A DNA stretch of 64,000 nt from Gemmatimonas phototrophica (GTDB lineage: Bacteria; Gemmatimonadota; Gemmatimonadetes; Gemmatimonadales; Gemmatimonadaceae): positions 3,472,001-3,536,000 of the forward strand of contig NZ_CP011454.1 in assembly GCF_000695095.2 (NCBI RefSeq), in the 5' to 3' direction. The first letter of the stretch is position 1. Each line of letters begins with the position of its first letter. Both the position numbers and the translations under genes were made by a program. This document shows positions 43,545-53,104 of the stretch, in pieces. The notes beneath the pieces are model-generated. The model did not search any database and was not told the DNA's origin. It saw only the letters and a list, made by a program, of their open reading frames with translations.

Positions 43545-46358
43545 ATGCCTCTTCTGCCAACGCTGCCGCGCCTGGCGCGCGCGAGCCGATGGTCCGCCGC
43601 CCTGCTCGTGGCGGCCACCCTCCCGCTCTCGCTGCAGGCCCAGTCGCGCACCACGCCCAAACAGTTCTTCGGGCACGACATTGGCGCCGACTACGAGCTT
43701 CCCAATTACTCGAAGCTCCATCAGTGGTTCATCACGGTCGCCAAGGAAAGCGACCGCGTGTCGCTGGATACCATTGGCCTCACGGAAGAAGGCCGGCCGC
43801 AGGTCATGGCTATCGTGACGAGCCCGGAAAACCACAAGAAGCTCGCCCGCTACAAGGAAATCGCCTCCAAGCTGGCCAAGGCCGACGGCATCGACTCGGC
43901 CGCCGCGGCCGCGATGGCCAAGGAAGGCAAGGTCATTTTCTGGATTGACGGCGGCCTGCACGCCACCGAGGTACTGGGCGCGCAGCAGCTCATGGAAACA
44001 CTGTGGCAGCTCTCCAGCCGCACGGACGACGAAACGCTGCGCATTCTGAACGACGTGGTCATTCTCATGGCCCACGCCAATCCGGACGGCATGGAGCTCG
44101 TCACCAACTGGTACATGAAGGAAGGCGACAAGCTCAAGCGCACCACGGCCACCATTCCGCGGCTGTACGAGAAGTACGCGGGGCACGACAACAACCGTGA
44201 CTCGTACATGAACGCGCTGGCCGAAACGCGCAACATGTCGCAGCAGCTGTTCGTGGAGTGGCACCCGCAGATCATGTACAACCACCACCAGACGGGTCCT
44301 ACGGGCACCGTGATGGCGGCGCCGCCGTACCGGGATCCGGCCAACTTCTGGTTCCACCCGGCCATGATCACGGGGCTCGACCTCGTGGGTGCGGCGCTCA
44401 ATCACCGCTTTGTGCTGGAGCACAAGCCGGGACTCACCTTCCGCGCCGGCTCCAACTACAGCACGTGGTGGAACGGCGGCCTGCGCACCACCGGCTACTA
44501 TCACAACCAGATCGGTATCCTCACGGAGACCATTGGTAACCCCACGCCCATGCGCGTGGCGCTGGTCCCCGATCGCCAGGTGCGGTCGGCCGGATTGCCC
44601 ATGCCCATCGAACCGCAGGTGTGGCACTTCCGGCAGTCCATCGACTACTCGGTGAGCGCCAACTACGCCTTCCTCGACCTCGCGTCACGCTATCGCGAAA
44701 CGTTCCTGTTCAACCGCTGGGTCATGGGTCAGGATCAGATCAAGGCCGGTGGCAAGGACAACTGGACCATCTCGCCCAAGCGTGTCGCCTCCATGGTGGA
44801 AAAGATCACCAAGGACCGTGGCACCGTCGCCGCCGAAGTGCGTGCCGGTGGGCCGCGCGGTGGTGGGCAGGCGCCCAGTGTTGGCAGCTCGGTGGCCAAC
44901 GATCGCTACATGGCCGAACTCAAGAAGCCGGAGAATCGTGACCCGCGCGCCTATATATTGAGTGCGTCGCAGAACGACTTCCCCACGGCCACCAAGTTTG
45001 TGCGCGCGCTGCAGTACTCGGGCATTGATGTGCACAAGGCGTCGGCGGCGTTCAGCGCCAACGGCAAGCAGTTCCCCGCCGGTTCGTGGGTTATCAAGAC
45101 CGACCAAGCGTTCCGTTCGCACGTGCTCGACATGTTCGAGCCGCAGGATCACCCGAATGACTTCCGCTATCCGGGTGGCCCGCCAATTCCGCCGTACGAC
45201 AATGCCGGCTGGACGCTCGCCTTCCAGATGGGCATTCAGTTTGAGCGTGTGCTCGATGCCGTCAGTGGTCCGTTCGAGAAGGTCAACGGCATCACCGCCA
45301 TGCCGGCCGGTACGGTGGCCAAGGGCAAGGCGGGCTACTTCATTCACGCCAGCGTGAACGACGGCGCCACGGTGGCCAACCGCCTGGCCAAGGCCAAGGT
45401 GAAGGCCTCGCGCATTCCCACCGAGTTCAAGGACGGCAGCACCACGTGGCCCGCGGGCTCGTGGTTCGTTCCCGCTGGTGGCGCAGCCGACAAGGTGGTG
45501 GCGCAGGCTGCGACCGACCTTGGGGTGAACTTCGCCGCCGCCAACGGCAAGCCATCGGGGCTGCAGCCGGTACAGCCTCTGCGTATTGGTCTCATTGACC
45601 GCTACGGCGGCAACATGCCCACCGGCTGGACGCGCCTCATTCTCGAGAAGTTCGAGTTTGGCTACACCACGGTGTATCCGCAGGAAATCGACGCCGGCAA
45701 CCTGAAGGCCAAGTATGACGTGCTCGTCTTCACCGACGGCATGTTCAGCGAAGCGGGCGCCGGTCGTGGCTTTGGCGGCTCCCCCGACACGACGCTCATT
45801 CCCGCCGAGTACCGCAAGGAGCTGGGTCGGGTGTCAGCGGAGAAGTCGGTGCCGGCGCTCAAGGCGTTCGTGGAAGCCGGTGGCCGGGTGCTCGCCATCG
45901 GGTCCTCCATTGGACTCGGCAAGGCGATGGGGCTCCCCATCGAGAACTACCTGGCCGATGCCAATGGCCGCGCTTATCCGGGCGAGAAGTACTACATCCC
46001 CGGCTCGGTGCTGGAAGTGAAGCTCGATACGTCGGCCACCATTGCCGCAGGCATGGCGCCGCGTCCGGCCGTGATGTTCGACAACAGCCCGGTGATGAAG
46101 CTGGGTCCCGATGCAGCAGCAAAGGGCGTGAAGCCGCTGGCCACCTTCGATACGGCCACACCGCTGCTCTCGGGGTGGGCGTGGGGCCAGGAGCTGCTCA
46201 AGGACGGCGTGGCGATGGCCGAAGCGAACATGGGTAAGGGCACGATGTGGATGTTCGGCCCGGAAATTCTCTTCCGTTCGCAGGCGCACGGCACGTACAA
46301 GCTGTTCCTGAACGCGCTGGACGGCGGCTTCAAACGGCCGGTGAAGGCGATGCAGTAA
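43545..46358 (+). CDS. M14 family zinc carboxypeptidase, secreted
   Basis: A 937-residue metallopeptidase. After a signal peptide (ASRWSAALLVAATLPLSLQAQ) the M14 catalytic domain shows the zinc motif GGLHATEV (His/Glu near 139 and 142), a following AHANPDGMELVTNWY block and the active-site region YHNQIGILTETIGN. The C-terminal half (about 490-937) has no peptidase motifs and may be a substrate or surface-binding region. The ATG at 43545 is chosen to give an intact signal peptide. Confidence 0.88.
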   Translation: MPLLPTLPRLARASRWSAALLVAATLPLSLQAQSRTTPKQFFGHDIGADYELPNYSKLHQWFITVAKESDRVSLDTIGLTEEGRPQVMAIVTSPENHKKLARYKEIASKLAKADGIDSAAAAAMAKEGKVIFWIDGGLHATEVLGAQQLMETLWQLSSRTDDETLRILNDVVILMAHANPDGMELVTNWYMKEGDKLKRTTATIPRLYEKYAGHDNNRDSYMNALAETRNMSQQLFVEWHPQIMYNHHQTGPTGTVMAAPPYRDPANFWFHPAMITGLDLVGAALNHRFVLEHKPGLTFRAGSNYSTWWNGGLRTTGYYHNQIGILTETIGNPTPMRVALVPDRQVRSAGLPMPIEPQVWHFRQSIDYSVSANYAFLDLASRYRETFLFNRWVMGQDQIKAGGKDNWTISPKRVASMVEKITKDRGTVAAEVRAGGPRGGGQAPSVGSSVANDRYMAELKKPENRDPRAYILSASQNDFPTATKFVRALQYSGIDVHKASAAFSANGKQFPAGSWVIKTDQAFRSHVLDMFEPQDHPNDFRYPGGPPIPPYDNAGWTLAFQMGIQFERVLDAVSGPFEKVNGITAMPAGTVAKGKAGYFIHASVNDGATVANRLAKAKVKASRIPTEFKDGSTTWPAGSWFVPAGGAADKVVAQAATDLGVNFAAANGKPSGLQPVQPLRIGLIDRYGGNMPTGWTRLILEKFEFGYTTVYPQEIDAGNLKAKYDVLVFTDGMFSEAGAGRGFGGSPDTTLIPAEYRKELGRVSAEKSVPALKAFVEAGGRVLAIGSSIGLGKAMGLPIENYLADANGRAYPGEKYYIPGSVLEVKLDTSATIAAGMAPRPAVMFDNSPVMKLGPDAAAKGVKPLATFDTATPLLSGWAWGQELLKDGVAMAEANMGKGTMWMFGPEILFRSQAHGTYKLFLNALDGGFKRPVKAMQ

Positions 46359-46390
46359 CCGCCGACGGGAGCCCCTGCTTCCGGGCGACT

Positions 46391-46472
46391 TAAAACCCAA
46401 GACCCGAGCCCAGAACCCGGAACTGATCAGTTCCGGGTTTTGTGTTTGGGTCATGGGTTGTGGGTTTATTTT
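46391..46472. repeat. Mirrored repeat hairpin E / terminator
   Basis: A perfect 26-bp palindrome AACCCGGAACT-GATC-AGTTCCGGGTT (46413-46438) is flanked by further AAACCC and GGGTTT units on the left (46391-46410) and right (46441-46466), ending in TTTATTTTTTG. It follows the M14 peptidase stop and ends in a U-rich tract, so it can act as a terminator. The VTT-domain gene starts eight bases later, so its promoter must overlap the repeat. Confidence 0.7.
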
Positions 46473-46479
46473 TTGACGC

Positions 46480-47193
46480 ATGGCTCTCACACTCCGTTCT
46501 GCCGCCTCCGGCGCCGCGAAGCTGGCGGGTATGCTCGTTCCGGTTGGCCTGGGCCTTGGCGCCAGCAAACTGGCCTCCCCCTACATGCCTGGCTTCACGG
46601 AGTGGGTGAATACACTGGGGCCCTGGGCCCCGGTCGCGTTCGTGGTGGGGTACATCGTGGCCACGGTGTGCATGATGCCGGCCTTTCTGCTCACCATTGC
46701 CGGTGGTGCGGTGTTCGGCATGCTGAAGGGGTCGGTACTGGTGCTCATTGGCTCCACCATTGGGGCGGCCATTGCGTTCACACTGGGGCGCACCGTGCTG
46801 CGCTCATGGGTCGCGGCCCAGATTGCCAAGAACCAGACGCTGCAGATCGTGGATCGAGTGGTGGGCCAGGAAGGGCTCAAGCTCATGTTCCTGCTGCGCC
46901 TCTCCGGCATCGCGCCGTTCGTGCTCACCAACTACGCCATGGGTGTCACGTCGGTCTCACTCACGCACTTTCTGCTGGCGCTGCTGGGAATGCTGCCCAC
47001 CATTGCCACCTACACCGCGGTCGGGCAGTCGGGGGCGCAAACGCCCGGTGCCGGCGCCATTCCGTCGTGGATTCTGTGGATGGGCATCAGCGCGGCGGTC
47101 ATTCTCGCGGTGACCATCACCCGCATTGTGCAGAAGGCATTGCGCGAAGCGCAGATGCGCCACGACATGGAGCGCCTGGCAGAGATGAGATGA
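46480..47193 (+). CDS. VTT/TVP38 (SNARE-associated, DedA-like) membrane protein
   Basis: A 237-residue inner-membrane protein with about five hydrophobic segments. It has the VTT-domain hallmarks: GYIVATVCMMPAFLLTIAGG, GGAVFGMLKGSVLVLIGSTI (glycine-rich re-entrant loop), and the FLLRLSGIAPFVLTNYAMGV block with the conserved Arg. Proteins of this superfamily are linked to lipid scrambling or flipping. A TATTTT box seven bases before the ATG might drive a leaderless mRNA. Confidence 0.85.
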   Translation: MALTLRSAASGAAKLAGMLVPVGLGLGASKLASPYMPGFTEWVNTLGPWAPVAFVVGYIVATVCMMPAFLLTIAGGAVFGMLKGSVLVLIGSTIGAAIAFTLGRTVLRSWVAAQIAKNQTLQIVDRVVGQEGLKLMFLLRLSGIAPFVLTNYAMGVTSVSLTHFLLALLGMLPTIATYTAVGQSGAQTPGAGAIPSWILWMGISAAVILAVTITRIVQKALREAQMRHDMERLAEMR

Positions 47194-47354
47194 ACGGCAC
47201 CACGGATAGGAACCGTTGCCGTTTTCCGGCAGCTTGCCCGATTCCTGTATTCACCGAAACGTCATCTTTTCAATTGGCTGACGTAATGCATTGCCCATGA
47301 CCGGTTAACGGTCCGGTCCCATGCTATCTCCTCAACCTATTGCGGAGGTAGTTC

Positions 47355-48059
47355 ATGTTCTCCACGTTGATCGAATCACGGGCGAAATCGCCTCGCCGCA
47401 CCGCCGGCAGCATTGCCTCGGTTACCCTGCATGCCGCGGTCGTGGGCGCGCTGGTCGCCGCCACCGCCAACGCCACGGTGCGCACAGAGAATGACCCGGC
47501 CGAAACACGGGTGATCTTTCAGACCACCCCGCCGGCGCCACCACCACCGCCCGCCGCGCCAACGAACGTGCCGCGTGTGTACACCAACAGTGCCCCCGCC
47601 CTTGGTGCGCCGTCGCTCAACATTCCCATTGATATCCCCACCGGCATTCCCCCGGTGGATCTGTCGCGCGCGGTCACGAACGCCGACGATTTCTCCAAGG
47701 GCATTCGTGGGGTAGGCACCGGCATTCCAGGTGGGAATCAGTCGGCCACCAATGCCGACTACTACTTCGAAGGGCAGGTGGAGAAACCGGTCATGACACT
47801 CCCGGGCACGGCGGGCCCCCTCTTCCCGGAAATGCTGCGCTCCGCGGGGGTGATGGGGCAGGTGCTGGCCGAGTTTGTGGTGGATTCCACAGGCCGCGCC
47901 GAGATGGGCACGTTCAAGGTGCTCAAGAGTGATCACGAGCTGTTCACCAGTGCCGTGAAGCAGGCATTAATGCGGATGCGCTTTTTGCCGGCCGAGGTGG
48001 GCGATCGGAAGGTGGCACAGCTGGTGCAGCAGACGTTCCAGTTTACGCTCAATCGGTAG
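47355..48059 (+). CDS. TonB-family energy transducer
   Basis: A 234-residue protein with one N-terminal transmembrane helix (about 21-39), a proline-rich spacer containing PPAPPPPPAAP (about 59-70) and a C-terminal TonB-type domain (LRSAGVMGQVLAEFVVDSTGRAE, FTSAVKQALMRMRFLPAEVG). The predicted role is to span the periplasm and couple inner-membrane energy to outer-membrane receptors. No ExbB/ExbD or receptor gene is adjacent. GGAGGTAG gives a strong ribosome site before the ATG. Confidence 0.85.
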   Translation: MFSTLIESRAKSPRRTAGSIASVTLHAAVVGALVAATANATVRTENDPAETRVIFQTTPPAPPPPPAAPTNVPRVYTNSAPALGAPSLNIPIDIPTGIPPVDLSRAVTNADDFSKGIRGVGTGIPGGNQSATNADYYFEGQVEKPVMTLPGTAGPLFPEMLRSAGVMGQVLAEFVVDSTGRAEMGTFKVLKSDHELFTSAVKQALMRMRFLPAEVGDRKVAQLVQQTFQFTLNR

Positions 48060-48097
48060 TAATCCTCCTGGTGCTCTGATAGGCTGGCACTTTTTAG

Positions 48098-48204
48098 AAG
48101 CTCTCACGGAGGGCACGGAGGGACGGAGGGCACTGAGCCGACCCCGCGAAAATCGTGGAGTAGGCTCCGTGCCCTCCGTTCCTCTGTGACCTCTGTGAGA
48201 GCTT
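48098..48204. repeat. Mirrored tandem-repeat hairpin C
   Basis: Arms 48098-48139 and 48163-48204 are reverse complements over 42 bp with five differences; three of these would be G-U pairs in RNA. Units are CACGGAGGG on one side and their mirror CCTCTGTG / CCCTCCGT on the other. It follows the TonB-like gene and probably terminates it. Confidence 0.75.
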
Positions 48205-48297
48205 TTGCTTTTTGCCCCCCGCACGAATCGATGCGCCGCGGCGTATGTTTTCGGCTGGCGATGCATTGGGCATCGCACATCCTTCCGGTGCTGGCCT

Positions 48298-49740
48298 ATG
48301 CGTTCGACCACATCACTTTTCATTGGCGCACTTATGCTAAGTGCCTGCCGCAGCTCGTCTACTCCCGTATCCGCAGCGAGCCCCAGTGCCATTCGCGTGG
48401 GGCCCGAAAAGGGATCGGTGCTGGTGGTGGGTGGTGGTCAGCAGGGCCCCGAAATCTTCGCCAAGTTCATTGAATTGGCGGGCGGCCCCGACGCACTCAT
48501 TGTTGAGGTGCCCACTGCCGGCGATGACTCGATTGACGTGAGCACCGTGGGGCGCGGGCTGCGCGCGGCGGGAGCCAAGAACCTGGTGGTGTATCACACC
48601 ACCAGCAAAGCCGTGGCCGATGCCGACAGCTTCGTGGCCAAGATCGCCAATGCCCGCGGCGTGTGGTTTGGCGGCGGTCGGCATTACCGTCTGGTGAACT
48701 CGTACATGGGCACCAAGAGCCAGCGCGCTTTTGAAGCCGTATTGGCGCGTGGCGGCGTGGTGGGTGGCTCTTCGGCGGGTGCCAGCATACTGGCCAGTTA
48801 TCTCGTGCGCGGGGCGCCGTCGAGCAACAACCGCATCATGAACCACCCGGACTATCTCACCGGCTTTGGCTATCTGCGTAACACGGCGGTGGATCAGCAC
48901 GTGGTGGCGCGCGAGCGGCTCGCCGACCTGTACGACTCGCTCACCATTCGGCGTCGCGATCTGCTGGCCATTTCAGAAGATGAAGGCACGGCCTGGGTGG
49001 TGCGTGGAGATACCGCCGAACTCATTGGGCGCAGCAAGGGTTTCGTGTACAACAGCCGCGAGCTCACCGACCAGGGCAAGCCATTCATGACGCTGTTGCC
49101 GGGCGACAAGTTTGATCTGGGGGCACGTCGCGTGCTGTCGCGGGCCGCGTCGGCATCGCGTCTCGATGGCCCTTTTCTCGACGATGTCTTTGGCGTCTAC
49201 AGCAACGGGGTGCGCGGTGGCGCCGCCGTGCTGGTCGCGCGAGAAGGCAAGGTGCTGCTCAATCGCGCGTATGGCATTCCCATCCAGCCGCGCTTCACGC
49301 CTGAAACCTCGGTGCCGCTCTTTGATCTCGGTCGCCTGAGTGGCGTGTTGAACGCCGCCTTTGTGCCCGATAGCACGGGCCGACTGTCGGCGGCATCCAT
49401 TCGCCGCGTACAGGGCATTGGTGGCATGCAGCGCGCGCGCTACGATAGTGTGCAGCTCACGTGGCGGGCCAACGTGGATGACTTGTATCGCTTTGAGCTG
49501 GGGCGGTTTGTGGTGAGGCCCGGGGCGCGCGACACCAACACGCCCCCGGCGCCGTTCAACATTGAGACCGTGAACGGTCAGGTGCGTCACGCCGTGTACG
49601 GCACCGACGACGGCATGCGCAACGCGTGGGTGCGATACCCCGCCGAGCGGTTGGTGATCATGGTGCTGACCAACGACAGCACAGCGGATGCCCGGGCCAT
49701 GGCGCAGCGGGTGGCGGAACGCGTGTTGACGCCGCGGTGA
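48298..49740 (+). CDS. Cyanophycinase-like (S51) lipoprotein fused to a degenerate beta-lactamase-like domain
   Basis: From the ATG at 48298 the protein has 480 residues: signal peptide with lipobox LSAC (Cys17), then a peptidase S51 domain (about 35-280) with VLVVGGGQQGPEIF, GVWFGGGRHY and the nucleophile VVGGSSAGASI (Ser159). The last 190 residues start with GGAAVLVAREGKVLLNRAYG, which is the beginning of a serine beta-lactamase/DD-peptidase-like domain, but the SxxK motif expected just after (here SVPLFDLGRLSGVL) is lost. The fold may now be a binding domain. It is an exported relative of cphB, possibly acting on external cyanophycin or other peptides. Confidence 0.75.
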   Translation: MRSTTSLFIGALMLSACRSSSTPVSAASPSAIRVGPEKGSVLVVGGGQQGPEIFAKFIELAGGPDALIVEVPTAGDDSIDVSTVGRGLRAAGAKNLVVYHTTSKAVADADSFVAKIANARGVWFGGGRHYRLVNSYMGTKSQRAFEAVLARGGVVGGSSAGASILASYLVRGAPSSNNRIMNHPDYLTGFGYLRNTAVDQHVVARERLADLYDSLTIRRRDLLAISEDEGTAWVVRGDTAELIGRSKGFVYNSRELTDQGKPFMTLLPGDKFDLGARRVLSRAASASRLDGPFLDDVFGVYSNGVRGGAAVLVAREGKVLLNRAYGIPIQPRFTPETSVPLFDLGRLSGVLNAAFVPDSTGRLSAASIRRVQGIGGMQRARYDSVQLTWRANVDDLYRFELGRFVVRPGARDTNTPPAPFNIETVNGQVRHAVYGTDDGMRNAWVRYPAERLVIMVLTNDSTADARAMAQRVAERVLTPR

Positions 49741-49751
49741 GCATACGTCGA

Positions 49752-50780
49752 ATGCCACGCGTGATCATCGCCCGTTCCACCCTGTTGAGTGCATCGCTCG
49801 CGACGTCGCTGTGCTTCGTCAGTCATGCGCTCACCGCACAGTCATCGCCCAATGCGGCCCCCTTTGTGGTGCCGGCATGGGCTTTCCCCACTTCGCCGCC
49901 GCCACCGAAAGGCACGCCACCGGTGGTGTACGACAGTGTCACGCTTCATGGCGTACCCAACTCCACGCAGCGGTACACGAGGAAGCAGGTCGCCAACGCC
50001 TTCGACATTCCCGACTGGTTTCCGCGGCAGCACCCCGCCATGCCGTCATCGGTGCAGTATGGCGTACGCCCTGACGGACGCGCGTGCGGGTTTTGTCACC
50101 TGCCCGACGGACAGGGGCGCCCGGAAAACGGCACGCTGGCCGGGCTGCCGGTGGAGTACACCGTACGGCAGGTGCGGGCCATGCGGGACGGCACCCGTGG
50201 GCACGCCAATCCTTCTGGCACCGCCAATCCGATGATCTCGGTGGCCAAGGGTTTTGCCGACGACGAGGTGCGCACGGCGGCACGGTATTACGCGCGCCTG
50301 CGCCTCACGCGTCGCAACATCATTCGCGAGGTGGCCGACGTACCCACCACACGCATCGCCGGCCTGCTCTATGCCTTGGATGGCACCGGCACGGAGCCCA
50401 TCGCCGGTCGACTCATTGAGGCGCCGGAGTCCATTGAACGGCACGAGCTGCGCGATCCATGGGTGCGCTACACCACCTACGTGCCGCTGGGGAGTCTGGC
50501 CCGCGGCCGGCGCCTGACGACGCCAGGTCCCGTTGGTGCCCCCACCAACTGTGCCACCTGTCACGGCCCACAGCTGCTCGGCGTTGGAGACGTGCCGCCC
50601 ATTGCCGGTCGCGCGCCGTCCAACCTGCTGCGGCAGCTCATCAACTTCCGCACGCGCGCGCGCCGCGATTCCACGGCGACGCCCATGTATGCAGTCGTGG
50701 ATTCGCTGACCATCGACGACATGGTCGCTCTTGCGGCCTATGTCGGTTCCCTGCCCCCTTCGCGCTCGCCGAGGAAGTAG
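49752..50780 (+). CDS. Dihaem c-type cytochrome, periplasmic
   Basis: A 342-residue exported protein (signal SLATSLCFVSHALTAQ) with two haem c sites, CGFCH (near residue 112) and CATCH (near 266), each in a cytochrome c-like domain. The second is followed by GVGDVPPIAGRAPSNLLRQL with a possible Met ligand in the TPMYAVVDSL segment. It probably carries electrons in the periplasm. An amidase gene follows after two bases, so the two are co-translated. Confidence 0.85.
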   Translation: MPRVIIARSTLLSASLATSLCFVSHALTAQSSPNAAPFVVPAWAFPTSPPPPKGTPPVVYDSVTLHGVPNSTQRYTRKQVANAFDIPDWFPRQHPAMPSSVQYGVRPDGRACGFCHLPDGQGRPENGTLAGLPVEYTVRQVRAMRDGTRGHANPSGTANPMISVAKGFADDEVRTAARYYARLRLTRRNIIREVADVPTTRIAGLLYALDGTGTEPIAGRLIEAPESIERHELRDPWVRYTTYVPLGSLARGRRLTTPGPVGAPTNCATCHGPQLLGVGDVPPIAGRAPSNLLRQLINFRTRARRDSTATPMYAVVDSLTIDDMVALAAYVGSLPPSRSPRK

Positions 50781-50782
50781 CC

Positions 50783-52507
50783 ATGCATCGTGTTGGTATG
50801 GTCCGTGTTGTGCCCGTATTGCTCGGGTGTGCGCTCGCGGTGAGCAGCAACACCCTCGGCGCACAGGCGAAGCCCACCGCGCAGTTTTCCGTCGTAGAAG
50901 CCAGCATTCCGCAAATGCAGGCGGCGCTCGCCGCCAAGCGCGTCACGTCGCGTCAGCTGGTGGAGCAGTATCTCGTGCGCATAGCCACCTATGACCAGCG
51001 GCTGCACGCAAGCATAACCGTGAACCCGCGCGCGCTGCAGGAAGCGGACGCCCTCGATCGGGAACGGGCGCAAGGCAAAGTGCGGGGGCCGCTGCACGGC
51101 ATTCCGGTGGCACTCAAGGACAACATTCACACCGCCAACATTCGCACCACCGGCGGCGCGCTGGCCTTTGCCGACTTGCTGCCGCCGTACGACGCCACGC
51201 TCACCAAAAATCTGCGCGACGCCGGCGCAATCATCATCGCCAAGGCGCAACTGACTGAGCTGGCCAACTGGGTAGCCTCGGGGATGCCGGGCAACTACAA
51301 CGCCGTCAATGGTCAGGGGCTCAACCCGTGGGATGCGCGCCCCGATCCGCGCGTAGGGCTCGACGACGGACGCGCCGTGATGGGCACCGGCGGTTCGTCG
51401 AGTGGTGCCGGCACCAACGTGTCGTTCTGGGCCGGGAATGTGGGCACCGAAACGTCGGGCTCCATTCTGTCGCCCTCGCACGCCAACATGCTGGTAGGCA
51501 TCAAGCCCACCGTGGGGCGCATCAGCCGGTACGGCGTGATTCCCATTACCGCCGACCAGGACACCCCCGGCCCCATGACGCGCACGGTGGCCGATGCCGC
51601 GATCATGCTGGGCGCCATGGAAGGGGCCGCCCCCGATCCCAATGATGCCGCCACCAAGGTGTGTACGCCGCCGGCCAACCGTGACTACACCCCGTTCCTC
51701 AAGGCCGACGCGCTCAAGGGCGCGCGCATTGGCATTCCGCGCGCGTTCTTCTACGACACCATCACCTCGGGCGGCAGCAGCACGCCACGCGGTGGTCTCA
51801 CCGCCGCGCAACGCACCGTGATGACCGAAGTGATTGCCGTGCTCACGGCGCAGGGCGCCACCATTGTGGATCCGGTGGTGATTCCCAGCATCAGCGCCAA
51901 GAACGCCGACGACAACTTGCTCGACTGGAACCCGTGCAGTGGGCTCGAACAGGCCCGCGGACGTGATGCGAATTGCTCGGTGGTGCTCAAGTACGGCATG
52001 AAGCGGGACTTCAACATCTGGGTGGCCTCACTTGGGAGCAAAGCGCCACTCACGTCGTTGACCGCGTTACGGCAGTGGAACATTGCCCATCAGCGCGCGG
52101 GCGCCATCAAGTATGGCCAGGCGCAGCTGGATATCTCCGACGAGATCGATGTGCGCCTCGATCGCGAGCGCTACGACGCCGACCGTCGCAAGGATCTGCG
52201 GCTCACTGCCGACCAGGGCATTGATGCCGTCATGAAGAACGCACAGCTCGATGCGCTGCTCTTTCCCGGCGTGAGCAGTGCAAACATTGCAGCGCGTCCC
52301 GGCTACCCGAGCATCACGGTGCCGTACGCGCTATTGCCCGTGACCGCGCCGGCGTCGCAGCCGTTCCCGGCGGGCTTTGATCCCAAGCCGGCGCCATTTG
52401 GTATTTCGTTCACGGCCGGGGCGTGCGCTGAGCCCAAGCTCATTGCCCTCGCTTACGCCTTTGAGCAGGCCACGAAGAAGCGGCAGGCTCCGGCCGGGTT
52501 CCCGTGA
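50783..52507 (+). CDS. Amidase-signature family hydrolase, exported
   Basis: A 574-residue serine amidase with a signal peptide. It has the Ser-cisSer-Lys triad of the amidase signature family: Lys in IPVALKDNIH (near 112), the Ser-rich GTGGSSSGAGTN (near 201) and GTETSGSI. It should hydrolyse amide bonds, probably in the periplasm given the signal sequence; the substrate is unknown. ATG at 50783 lies two bases after the cytochrome stop and has GAGGAAG as its ribosome site. Confidence 0.92.
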   Translation: MHRVGMVRVVPVLLGCALAVSSNTLGAQAKPTAQFSVVEASIPQMQAALAAKRVTSRQLVEQYLVRIATYDQRLHASITVNPRALQEADALDRERAQGKVRGPLHGIPVALKDNIHTANIRTTGGALAFADLLPPYDATLTKNLRDAGAIIIAKAQLTELANWVASGMPGNYNAVNGQGLNPWDARPDPRVGLDDGRAVMGTGGSSSGAGTNVSFWAGNVGTETSGSILSPSHANMLVGIKPTVGRISRYGVIPITADQDTPGPMTRTVADAAIMLGAMEGAAPDPNDAATKVCTPPANRDYTPFLKADALKGARIGIPRAFFYDTITSGGSSTPRGGLTAAQRTVMTEVIAVLTAQGATIVDPVVIPSISAKNADDNLLDWNPCSGLEQARGRDANCSVVLKYGMKRDFNIWVASLGSKAPLTSLTALRQWNIAHQRAGAIKYGQAQLDISDEIDVRLDRERYDADRRKDLRLTADQGIDAVMKNAQLDALLFPGVSSANIAARPGYPSITVPYALLPVTAPASQPFPAGFDPKPAPFGISFTAGACAEPKLIALAYAFEQATKKRQAPAGFP

Positions 52508-52646
52508 AAGGGTGACCATGAACGACCGCCAGCGACCAGCGGGCAATTAACGGCTGGCCGGCGTGCTCGTCCAACATGATGTCGGTGCTGGCCTCACAGG
52601 AGCGGCACCGGGTACCATTGAGAAGAACCTCTTTCAGGAGTACTCC

Positions 52647-53066
52647 ATGCGACATCTCACACGGACGTCGGCCTTGGTTGCCGCCATGGTGTTGACCGCG
52701 GCCACGGCCCAGGCGCAGGGGGCTGCCGGAGCCGCCGGTCGAGCGGCCGGACAGGAGCGGCGCGCCGCCGCGCAGGAACGTCGCGCCGACGCGCGCGAAA
52801 ACCTCGGGCAGAAGCTCAAGGACATGACCCCCGAGGAGCGCAAAGCAGCGCTCGCGCAGGCCAAGGAACGCCGTGAGGAACGGCGCGAAGAGCGCCTTGA
52901 AAACGCCACGCCGGAGCAGCGTGCGTGGGCCCAGGCAATGGCCGCCGAGGGCAAGCGCATTCAGGAAGGCGTCAAGGCCGGGACCCTCACACGGGAGACC
53001 GCCGCCGCGCAGCTCAAGGCGTGGCGTGAAGCGAATCCGCGTCCCAAGGGGAACGGCGGCTTCTGA
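52647..53066 (+). CDS. Arg/Glu-rich helical exported protein
   Basis: From the ATG at 52647 (AGGAG seven bases upstream) the protein has 139 residues: a signal peptide to AQAQG and a mature part dominated by Arg, Glu, Ala and Gln (QERRAAAQERRADAREN; KERREERREERLENATPEQ), predicted as a long amphipathic or coiled-coil helix. It resembles CpxP/LTXXQ-type periplasmic helical proteins in composition but lacks their motif. An alternative upstream start at 52563 would lose the signal peptide. Function unknown. Confidence 0.6.
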   Translation: MRHLTRTSALVAAMVLTAATAQAQGAAGAAGRAAGQERRAAAQERRADARENLGQKLKDMTPEERKAALAQAKERREERREERLENATPEQRAWAQAMAAEGKRIQEGVKAGTLTRETAAAQLKAWREANPRPKGNGGF

Positions 53067-53104
53067 TCGCTCGGCTTGTAACCTTCTCGCTGGCGCTGCC
53101 GGCC

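Noticed and set aside
42863-43681. N-terminally extended version of the His/Met-rich exported protein
   Set aside because: The extension is Arg-rich, overlaps the divergent peptidase leader and removes the signal peptide from the N-terminus.
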